Origin: Leptodactylus fallax
Lineage: Eukaryota; Chordata; Amphibia; Anura; Leptodactylidae
NCBI GenBank assembly: GCA_947044405.1
Contig: CAMRHE010000652.1
Coordinates: forward strand, 383,501-447,500
DNA: 64,000 nt
Direction: 5' to 3'
In this document: one piece after another, positions 55,546 to 64,000 of the stretch
Layout: each line of letters begins with the position of its first letter
Position numbering within the stretch: the stretch's first letter is position 1
Translations under genes and position numbers: made by a program
Notes under the pieces: generated by a model
Seen by the model: only the letters and a program-made list of their open reading frames with translations
Databases searched by the model: none
Told to the model about the DNA's origin: nothing

Positions 55546-58080
55546 ATGTGTATGTAATGTATGTATATATGTACAGTATGTATGTGTATGTAATGTATGT
55601 ATATATGTACAGTATGTATGTGTATGTAATGTATGTGTATATGTACAGTGTGTATGTAATGTATGTATATATGTACAGTATGTATGTGTATGTAATGTAT
55701 GTATATATGTACAGTATGTATGTGTATGTAATGTATGTATATATGTACAGTATGTGTGTATGTAATGTATGTATATGTGTACAGTATGTATGTGTATGTA
55801 ATGTATATATGTACAGTGTGTATGTGTATGTAATGTATGTATATATGTACAGTATGTATGTGTATGTAATGTATGTATATATGTACAGTATGTATATGTA
55901 ATGTGTGTATATATGTACAGTATGTATGTGTATGTAATGTATGTATATATGTACAGTATGTGTGTGTATGTAATGTATGTATATATGTACAGTATGTATG
56001 TGTATGTAATGTATGTATATATGTACAGTATGTATGTGTATGTAATGTATATAGGTACAGTATGTATGTGTATGTAATGTATGTATATGTGTACAGTATG
56101 TATGTGTATGTAATGTATGTATATATGTACAGTGTGTATGTGTATGTAATGTATATATGTACAGTATGTATGTGTATGTAATGTATGTATATATGTACAG
56201 TGTGTATGTGTATGTAATGTATGTATATATGTACAGTATGTATGTGTATGTAATGTATGTATATATGTACAGTATGTATATGTAATGTGTGTATATATGT
56301 ACAGTATGTATGTGTATGTAATGTATGTATATATGTACAGTATGTATGTAATGTATGTATATATGTACAGTATGTATGTGTATGTAATGTATGTATATAT
56401 GTACAGTGTGTATGTGTATGTAATGTATGTATATATGTACAGTGTTTATGTGTCTGTAATGTATGTATATATGTACAGTATGTATGTGTATGTAATGTAT
56501 GTATATGTACAGTATGTGTATGTAATGTATGTATATATGTACAGTATGTATGTATGTAATGTATGTATATATGTACAGTATGTATGTGTATGTAATGTAT
56601 GTATATATGTACAGTGTGTATGTGTATGTAATGTATGTATATATGGACAGTATGTATGTGTATGTAATGTATGTATATATGTACAGTGTGTATGTGTATG
56701 TAATGTATGTATATATGTACAGTGTGTATGTGTATGTAATGTATGTATATATGTACAGTATGTATGTGTATGTAATGTATGTATATATGTACAGTGTGTA
56801 TGTGTATGTAATGTATGTATATATGTACAGTATGTATATGTAATGTATATATGTACAGTATGTATGTGTATGTAATGTATGTATATATGTACAGTATGTA
56901 TGTGTATGTAATGTATGTATATATGTACAGTATGTATGTGTATGTAATGTATGTATATATGTACAGTATGTGTATGTAATGTGTGTATATATGTACAGTA
57001 TGTGTATGTAATGTATGTATATATGTACAGTGTGTATGTAATGTATGTATATATGTACAGTGTGTGTGTATGTAATGTATGTATATATGTACAGTATGTG
57101 TATGTAATGTATGTGTGTACAGTATGACAGTATGTATGTGTATGTAATGTATATATGTACAGTGTGTATGTGTATGTAATGTATGTATATATGTATAGTG
57201 TGTATGTGTATGTAATGTATGTATATATGTACAGTATGTATATGTAATGTATCTATGTACAGTATGTATGTGTATGTAATGTATGTATATATGTACAGTG
57301 TGTATGTGTATGTAATGTATGTATATATGTACAGTATGTATATGTAATGTATCTATGTACAGTATGTATGTGTATGTAATGTATGTATATATGTACAGTA
57401 TGTATGTGTATGTAATGTATGTATATATGTACTGTATGTAATGTATGTATATATGTACAGTATGTATGTGTATGTAATGTATGTATATATGTACAGTATG
57501 TATGTGTATGTAATGTATATATGTACAGTATGTAATGTATGTATATATGTACAGTGTGTGTGTATGTAATGTATGTATATATGTACAGTATGTATGTGTA
57601 TGTAATGTATGTATATATGTACAGTATGTATGTGTATGTAATGTATGTATATATGTACAGTGTGTGTATGTAATGTATGTATATATGTACAGTATGTGTA
57701 TGTAATGTATGTATGTACAGTATGACAGTATGTATGTGTATGTAATGTATATATGTACAGTATGCATGTGTATGTAATGTATATATGTACAGTATGTATG
57801 TGTATGTAATGTATGTATATATGTACAGTATGTATGTGTATGTAGTGTATGTATATATGTACAGTATGTATGTGTATGTAATGTATATATGTACAGTATG
57901 CATGTGTATGTAATGTATATATGTACAGTATGTACAGTGTGTATGTAATGTATGTATATATGTACAGTATGTATGTGTATGTAATGTATGTATATATGTA
58001 CAGTATGTATGTGTATGTAATGTGTGTATATATGTACTGTATGTATGTGTATGTAATGTATGTATATATGTACAGTATTT
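55546..58080. repeat. 36-bp minisatellite, array B right
   Basis: About 70 units, with more length variants than the left half (TATGACAGTATG insertions near 57123 and 57723; GTATCTATGTAC variants). The variant blocks at about 57080-57250 and 57680-57800 look like a higher-order duplication. Confidence 0.97.
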
Positions 58081-58084
58081 ATAT

Positions 58085-58640
58085 GCCTAAGGACCAGTGG
58101 GCAGATGTGGTGCCCTTTCTCACCCGGGAACCTCAGACACTATGACCTGTGTGAACAGGAGGCTAAGGACTACTCCAAGCTGAGAGGTGAGATCTTGGCA
58201 CGTGCTGGGAGAGTGCACCACTGGACTTTCTCTGAAAGTATCCCACCCCGATCCCAGATGCATGATCTGATATATCTAGTAAAGAAGTGGCTTCAGCCTG
58301 AGGAGGCCACTCCAGCACAGATGGTGGAGAGAGTAGTACTTGACAAGTACACCAGATCGCTGTCGTCTCAGATTCAGCGCTGGGTTGGAGAAGCGGGACC
58401 TACCACGGCTGACCAGCTTGTGTGTTTGGTGGAATGGTACCGAGCCACTGAGGAGCTACTGCAGACATCTCCGAGACCTGTTAACCTCAAGACGGGTATC
58501 AACTACTTTGGGGGTGAGGAAGGTTGTGAGGGGGAGGACGCTCATAGGAGGAACAGGCAGCAGGGACTGTGGACTCTAAGCCCAGGTCTCAAAATGGAGA
58601 CCCATACCTTCTCAGATGTTGGCGGTGCCATGAACTAGAT
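58085..58640 (+). pseudogene. Gmr1-type Gag with SCAN-like capsid segment
   Basis: After a frameshift near 58137, the frame reads SKLRGEILARAGRVHHWTF, KKWLQPEEATPAQMVERVVL and WVGEAGPTTADQLVCLVEWY. The pattern W-L-P-E..t..qm.E.vvL, then W, then A..Lve resembles the SCAN domain, which is thought to derive from Gmr1-like capsids. The capsid would form retrotransposon particles. The N-terminus is lost to the satellite, and upstream codons in the repeat are not part of the gene. Confidence 0.82.
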
Positions 58641-59681
58641 CATTTTGCTGCATACTGTCCCCTGACGACTGAGCCTATGGACTGCAACAGCTCTAGGCGG
58701 GTTTCCATGTTTGCTCAACCTTCTTGTTCAGCAGAAACCGCGACTGAACCACAGATGTGCAGGGTGACTGTAGCAGAGCGTGCTGTACTGGCTCTCCTGG
58801 ACTATGGGAGCCTAGTAACCTTAGTGCACCATGAACTGGTCGACCCTGCACTATACAGTGGACAGACTATCGGGGTCTTATGTATACATGGTGAAACTAG
58901 GGAGTACCCTATTGCAGAGGTCACCATAAAAACTGCCTCTGGCACCGCCTCTCACAAAGTGGGTGTGGTTAAATCCCTGTTCCATAGTGTGATCGTAGGG
59001 AAGGATTTTCCTTTGTTTTGGGATATGTGGAAAAAGCAGGGGCTGCCATGTCCTAAAAATCTTAATATTGGTGATGTCTTGCCTGAGGTTAACCCTGAAC
59101 CCTTTGATCCTGACAGGGAAACACCAGCCGTAGGGGTGACCCAAGATGTTAATGATTTTCCCCTGTCTGTGTTAGCTGGTAATACTGAAGGTCAGGAGGA
59201 TGTTCCCAAGATGCATGAGCTCAAGGTGTCCCGTGACAATTTTGGGACTGCTCAAATTAGAGACCCTAATCTGCTCGGGGAAAATGTCAAGGTGGTAAAT
59301 GGTGAACCTCAGTATCCAGGGGCTGACAAGGAGTTCCCCTATATGTCCATGAATCAGGACCTACTGTATAGGGTAAACCAGATACGGGGAGAAATTATTG
59401 AACAATTGGTGGTGACCCGGCTCTATCAAAGAGTGGTTTTAGATTTGGCACATAAGCATGTGTTAGGAGGACACCTGGGGTACGGAAAGACCAAAGACCG
59501 CATTCTACAGTGTTTCTATTGGCCGGGAATTGATAAGCACATTCAAGAGTATTGTAACTCCTGCCCAGAGTGTCAACTAACCGCTCCTGTGTCACATTTC
59601 AGGAGTCCTTTGGTACCCCTACCCATTATAGAGGTACCCTTTGAAAGAGTGGCCATGGACTTGGTAGGTCCTGTTGTATAG
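58569..59681 (+). pseudogene. Gmr1-type polyprotein: zinc knuckle, protease, integrase N-terminal half
   Basis: CWRCHELDHFAAYC (residues about 17-30) is a CCHC knuckle. The protease active-site region reads ALLDYGSLVTLV, with Tyr in place of the usual Ser or Thr of D-S/T-G. The integrase zinc-binding HHCC domain follows (HKHVLGGHLGYGK, then CNSCPECQ), then the first catalytic Asp in VAMDLVGP. The frame ends at a TAG (59679-59681) inside the integrase core, where related elements read through. Confidence 0.88.
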
Positions 59682-60368
59682 CCTGCTAGGGGGCATCAGT
59701 ATATACTAGTGGTGTTAGATTATGCTACACGATACCCTGAGGCCGCTCCTTTGAGACATACTTCGGCTAAGCTAATTGCCAAGGAGCTTTTTTACATGTT
59801 CTCTCGGACAGATATACCTAAGGAGATCCTGACTGACCAAGGGACTCCTTTTATGTCCAAGGTAATGAAAGAAATGTGTAAGCTCCTGAAAATCAAACAC
59901 CTGAGAACTTCTGTGTATCACCCCCAGACAGATGGCCTAGTGGAGAGGTTCAATAAAACCCTTAAGGGCATGTTAAAAAGGGTGGTTAGCAAGGATGGCA
60001 AAGATTGGGATTGCCTACTGGCCTATTTAATGTTTTCAATTCGGGTGGTGCCCCAGTCCTCCACAGGTTTTTCCCCATTTGAGTTGATGTATGGTAGACA
60101 CCCACGTGGTCTCCTAGGCATAGCTAAGGAAACCTGGGAACAAGAGCAAACTCCTTACAGGAGTGTAATTGAACACATTACCCTGATGCAGGATAGAATT
60201 GCAGCAGTAATGCCTATTGTAAAAGAACATATGGAGCAGGCCCAAATGGCTCAGAGCCGTGTCTATAACAGAACGGCTAAACTTAGGACCTTCAGTCCAG
60301 GTGATCGGGTGTTGGTGTTGGTTCCCACGGTAGAAAGTAAGTTTCTGGCCAAGTGGCAAGTGCCATAA
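59682..60368 (+). pseudogene. Gmr1-type integrase core and C-terminus
   Basis: Continues directly after the TAG: LVVLDYATRYPEAAPL, ILTDQGTPFMSK (second Asp), HPQTDGLVERFNKTL (Glu). The DDE set is kept. The region after AKWQVP meets a TAA (60366-60368) where a GPY-type motif is expected, and the GPY/F-like module (VIERVGAVTYKVYQPGKR to YHINLLKPW) continues in the next ORF. Two nonsense codons in all. Confidence 0.88.
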
Positions 60369-61155
60369 GAAGTTATTGAAAGAGTGGGAGCGGTGACCTA
60401 TAAGGTATACCAACCGGGCAAGAGGAAGCCTGAACAAATATACCATATAAATTTACTAAAACCCTGGAAGGACAGGGAAACATTGACATCAGTAGGTACC
60501 CCTGGCAAGGCTACTACTGAAAGGGTAAAGACTCCTGGTAAAGCTTCACCTGAGGTGCAAATATCAGAGTCCCTATCTAAGGCACAGAAACAGGAGTCAA
60601 AAGAGTTTGTACAGAAAAATAATGATGTGTTTTCTGAGTTGCCTGGACGCACTAATGTGACAGAACATGACATTGTCACTGAGCCGCAGGTACAGGTTAA
60701 TCTAAAACCGTACCGGATACCTGAAGCTCGTAGACAAGCCATATCTGAAGAGGTCAAAGATATGTTGGCACTTGGGGTCATTGAGGAGTCCAAGAGTGAC
60801 TGGTCCAATCCCATTGTTTTGATCCCTAAGCCAGATGGTACCATCAGGTTCTGTAATGACTTTCGGAAGCTGAATAAAGTATCAAAATTTGATGCCTACT
60901 CGATGCCCAGAGTCAATGAGATAATCGAGAGGTTGGGACATGCTAGGTATTTCTCAACCCTCGACTTAACCAAATGGTACTGGCAGGTCCTGCTCACTAA
61001 AAAGGCCAGGGAAAAAACAGCTTTTGTCACCCCAGATGGCTTATTCCAATATGTGACTATGCTGTTTGGTTCACATGGGGTTCTGGAAACCTTCCAGAGG
61101 TTGATGGACAGGGTCCTTAAGCTCCATCAAAGGTATGCTTCAGATATCTAGATGA
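60369..61155 (+). pseudogene. Gmr1-type GPY/F module and reverse transcriptase
   Basis: After the GPY/F-like segment comes RT: KPYRIPEARRQAISEEVKDM, SNPIVLIPKPDGTIRFCNDF, YFSTLDLTKWYWQVLL (motif A Asp) and GLFQYVTMLFGSHGVLETF. The frame ends at 61149-61151, but YLDDIIIFSTDWESH (motif C) follows in the next frame, showing a 1-nt frameshift at about 61143. RT lying after integrase is the distinctive order. Confidence 0.9.
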
Positions 61156-61857
61156 CATTATCATCTTTAGTACGGACTGGGAAAGTCACTTGCCAAAAGT
61201 TCAGGCCGTACTAGCAGCCTTCAAGCAGCCGATTTAACTGCAAACCCAAAAAAGTGTGCCTTGGGTCTCGAAGAGGCCAAATACCTGGGGTATATAATAG
61301 GAAGAGGGGTGATAAAACCCCAGGTTAATAAAGTGGAGGCCATTCAAAATTGGCCCCGACCCCTGAATAAAAAGCAGGTGAGAGCTTTTCTGGGAATCGT
61401 CGGGTATTATCGTAGGTTCATCCCTAACTTTGCAACTATTGCAGCCCCACAGAGAGATCTGACTAAGAGAAATAGCTCCATAATGGTTAAATGGAGTGAA
61501 GAGGCAGAGGGGGCCTTTCAGGAGTTGAAGTCAGTTCTCTGCAAACAGCCGGTGTTGGTTACACCCGACTTTACAAAAGAGTTTGTGGTTCAGACTGACG
61601 CCTCTGATGTGGGGATAGGCGCAGTGCTGTCCCAAAGGGTGGGTGGTGAAGAACACCCAGTCACCTACTTGAGCAGGAAGTTGACACCACCAGAAAAAAA
61701 CTATAGCATTGTGGAGAGGGAGTGCTTAGCCATTAAGTGGGCCCTGAAATCCCTGAGGTACTATTTGCTGGGCCGACATTTTAAGCTGGTCACTGATCAC
61801 TCCCCTCTGACATGGATGTGCCGCACCAAGGAGAGAAATGCCAGAGTGACCATGTAA
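61156..61857 (+). pseudogene. Gmr1-type RT thumb and RNase H
   Basis: After another frameshift near 61235: KYLGYIIGRGVIKPQVNKVE, FLGIVG YYRRFIPNFA, then the RNase H-like domain with VVQTDASDVGIGAVLS (Asp), VERECLAIKWAL (Glu) and LVTDHSPLTW (Asp). It stops at 61855-61857 shortly before the solo LTR, and the end of RNase H is not recognisable. Confidence 0.88.
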
Positions 61858-61885
61858 GAGACAGCCAATGTTGTCCTAAGCTTCA

Positions 61886-62539
61886 TGTAACGTCTCTGCC
61901 TGTTCGGGTCTCGGCGCCACCCTCCGCTCGCACGCTGTGGCGAAGGAGGCGTGTTCGGTTTGATTCCTTGCGTAGGTTTCTTGTTGCTCAGTCTGAACAT
62001 GGTCCTAGTTCCCTTGCTGTGTAAAGCCACACCCGTGTTCTGAGCATTGTTTCTCTCTGGACAGCATAGAGTTAATCTCTTCCTGGCCTGTGTGATTGAC
62101 AGCCTGTGTACCTATCAGGTCTGGGGCTGATCCCAGACTTTCTATATACAGGATGTCACTTTCTCAGCAAGTTGCCGATTATTGCAACTTGTCTGCTCTC
62201 TTTGTTATATCTCTTGCTGCCTTATTACCTGATTCTCTGACCTTTTGGCTTGCCTTGTGACTATTCTTTTGGATTTTGATTCTGTACTGCATTGCTCGTT
62301 TGTTACCGACCCCTTGGCTTCCTGACCTCTCTTTTGTTGTTTGTTTTGTCTTGTCCTGTTCTGTGTGTCATTTACCCAGTATAGGGCTCGTCTTCAGGTT
62401 GTCCTTTTACCGTTTAGGGTAACTGAGGCAATAGGAAGGGACAGTGTCTGGGGTGAGATTAAGGCTCACTTGTCTCTGTCCTTCCTCCCAGACCCCTGCA
62501 ATAGTGTAGGGTATTGCTACGTTTGGCAAGACCCTAACA
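61886..62539 (+). mobile_element. Solo LTR inserted in the Gmr1-type element
   Basis: 654 bp, TGTAACGTCT to GACCCTAACA, flanked by a perfect 5-bp duplication CTTCA (61881-61885, 62540-62544). Same family as 20383-21044. The surrounding sequence reads through if the LTR and one duplication are ignored, so it inserted after the Gmr1-type copy. Confidence 0.9.
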
Positions 62540-62559
62540 CTTCATTTGTCTGTATAAAA

Positions 62560-63492
62560 TGTTAGTGTTGGATGTGTTTCTGTGATTCTGTTCCTTTAAG
62601 ACAGCAGCCATTGTAGTTGTGACATGATTCTGGAGTGACACACCCCCTTTGATGTCAGCCTGTCTGTTCTGCAGACAGAGTGTGAGCAGAGAAGCAGGAA
62701 GTGACCAGAACAGAGAGCAGCAGCCATCTTGGCAAGAGAGAAGACAGGTGTCTGTGCTGTATTGAAATGGTGTGGAGATTTTTCTGTGCAGCTAAGCTGT
62801 ATCTTGGTCCAGAGACAAACAGAGTGTAAAGAGACAACAGGACTAGTGAGTCCACGTGAAAGGAACTGTGCTCAGTGGCTGATTATTGAGACTGACATTG
62901 TGACTGTGTATATGGATACCACAGATAGAGACTCGCAGTGCTGTTGAAGTACTGGACAGTAACTGCTAAATCCTGGCTTACATCCCAGCTCAGTGTATAG
63001 ATTTGGCAGGACTGTCGTGAAATCTGCTGTTGGATTACATTGCATTCATTTGGTTTCCCTGTCTGTTAAAGAGGATTCCATTACTCCCAAGATCTTGATA
63101 ACCGTGAGGAGAGGACACTTCACTATAAAAGAAAGGATCGACTTTGGGCCCCACCGCGCACTTCTACGAACTGTAAGCGGTCCACCTGGATCACTGGGGA
63201 AAAGGGGGTGCACCCAAATGTGAAGCCAGGGTCAGTTAGGGATAGTTTTGGGTATATTGCTCATTCAGTGTCCATACTGCAGAAGTGGACATAAAAGTAG
63301 AAACCATTGTAGAATTTGCCTTGAAATTGTTCATGCTATATTGCATATTTTGCTTGTCTTTATCCCTGTTATTTTACCTTTAACTAGCCTTTATTAATTT
63401 ATAGTAAATATATTTTTCTTGAACTTAACTACCGCGTGTGCGTTCATTTCTGGTTGCAGAGTCCAAACCACCTGCCTTGCTCTCGGTTCACA
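62560..63492 (+). mobile_element. 5' LTR of a second Ty3/gypsy element
   Basis: Begins TGTTAGTGTTGGATG and ends CTCGGTTCACA, about 933 bp. A TATAAAA box is at 63124-63130. It is directly followed by a primer-binding site and a gag ORF, so it is a 5' LTR and not a solo one. The start is inferred from the TGT/ACA termini. The partner LTR lies outside the window. Confidence 0.75.
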
Positions 63493-63495
63493 AAT

Positions 63496-63513
63496 TGGCG
63501 TAGTCGGCAGGAT
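63496..63513 (+). other. Primer-binding site, tRNA-Ser
   Basis: TGGCGTAGTCGGCAGGAT is complementary over 18 bases to the 3' end of vertebrate tRNA-Ser (AGA/UGA type, ...CCTGCCGACTACG plus CCA), three bases after the LTR end. Confidence 0.85.
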
Positions 63514-63525
63514 CCGCTTACCAGA

Positions 63526-64000
63526 ATGGACGGTGACGCACCCGTTAGGGAGAATGGTGATGGAGGAAGAATGCCAGCAGGGGCTTTAATGAGTCAGTTA
63601 GCTAAATTTGATGGCAATAATATGTCAGTGAGTATGTGGGTGGAACAGATACGAATGATACAGCGAATGTACCAGACCGCACCAGAAGTACTAGTAGAGC
63701 TAGTAATATTGACATTACAAGGGGATGCTAAGACCACGGTATTATTGAGGCCATTTGAACAAAGGCAGACATTTGAGCAAGTAGTCCAGATTCTAGAAAC
63801 CATCTATGGAGAAACTGCATTGCTGGGGTCTCTGCGGGCTTGGCTTTTCCAGAGGGTACAACAGGAGAATGAAAACCTTCCCCAATATGCAAATGCACTA
63901 CAAGAACTGCTCCGAGATATTCAAGGGAAGGAAAGAGGGGGCTCGCCAGCCTTCTGTAACCCTGATCGGACTCTCCGTGACCAGTTTGTCCTGGGGATAC
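63526..64000 (+). CDS. Ty3/gypsy Gag, N-terminal part, open to the window end
   Basis: ATG at 63526, 13 bp after the primer-binding site. 158 codons stay open to the edge of the window. The sequence (SQLAKFDGNNMSVSMWVEQI, VILTLQGDAKTTVLL, QTFEQVVQILETIYGETALL, NLPQYANALQELLRDI) has the order of a retrotransposon capsid of the PNMA-like/Retrotrans_gag type: a small N-terminal lobe, the W residue, helices and a YGE motif. It is unlike the SCAN-type Gag at 58.1 kb, so this is a different element. It has no disabling mutation in the visible part. Confidence 0.8.
   Translation, partial: MDGDAPVRENGDGGRMPAGALMSQLAKFDGNNMSVSMWVEQIRMIQRMYQTAPEVLVELVILTLQGDAKTTVLLRPFEQRQTFEQVVQILETIYGETALLGSLRAWLFQRVQQENENLPQYANALQELLRDIQGKERGGSPAFCNPDRTLRDQFVLGI

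Larger units (their letters stand above)
58081..61885 (+). mobile_element. Gmr1-type Ty3/gypsy retrotransposon, internal region with IN before RT
   Basis: Domain order gag (SCAN-like), zinc knuckle, protease, integrase, RT, RNase H. In ordinary Ty3/gypsy elements integrase comes last; the order here is that of the Gmr1 group. The 5' LTR and gag N-terminus are missing and replaced by the satellite junction at 58080. The 3' end is interrupted by a solo LTR. Several stops and frameshifts make it inactive. Confidence 0.88.

Overview
The window is nuclear DNA from a vertebrate and most probably from an amphibian (anuran). The evidence is a frog-type KRAB-like zinc-finger gene and C2H2 finger array, a DIRS-type retrotransposon carrying a hydrolase-like ORF, a Gmr1-type Ty3/gypsy element, Tc1/mariner elements of several families, L2-type and L1-type LINE remnants, many short foldback elements, and long minisatellites. 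I see no prokaryotic or organellar genes and no tRNA or rRNA genes. The species call is inference from repeat content only.

Layout. 1-1.2 kb: end of a Tc1 element and a 36-bp minisatellite. 1.5-7.5 kb: a CTCTATAC-rich tandem array that has taken three non-autonomous hAT elements, each with the same or a decayed 8-bp target duplication. 7.7-13.3 kb: another hAT element, a decayed L2 LINE, and a 48-bp minisatellite broken by a hAT element and a solo LTR. 13.6-15.9 kb: last exon of a plus-strand C2H2 zinc-finger gene with a premature stop and a clean four-finger duplication. 15.9-19.5 kb: a solo LTR and mostly unique DNA with weak exon-like minus-strand ORFs. 19.5-23.5 kb: a composite hAT-like element with nested TTAA-type foldbacks and a solo LTR. 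23.6-31.3 kb: an AT-rich block with an LTR, a primer-binding site and gag-like ORFs, broken by three Tc1 elements, one of them with an intact 350-residue transposase ORF.

31.3-34.7 kb: a TA-flanked element carrying the same cassette as the hAT elements, then a decayed DIRS element. 35.0-36.1 kb: four phase-compatible exons of a minus-strand KRAB-like zinc-finger gene whose finger exon is not in the window. 37.7-43.4 kb: minisatellites, an L1 ORF1 remnant, and a TTAA foldback holding a solo LTR. 43.4-45.9 kb: a 5'-truncated L2-type LINE. 46-51.9 kb: several small DNA elements and 92-bp and 28-bp minisatellites. 51.98-58.08 kb: a 4.5-kb 36-bp minisatellite split by a Tc1 copy. 58.1-61.9 kb: a Gmr1-type element with integrase before reverse transcriptase. 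61.9-64 kb: a solo LTR, then the LTR, primer-binding site and open gag of a second gypsy element that runs off the window.

The main pattern is modular. One cassette (a 31-bp minisatellite plus a palindrome with a hairpin at each end and a TGACGT-type centre) recurs inside elements with unrelated terminal inverted repeats, and DNA transposons repeatedly sit in tandem arrays. Only the two zinc-finger loci look like host protein genes, and neither is complete here.
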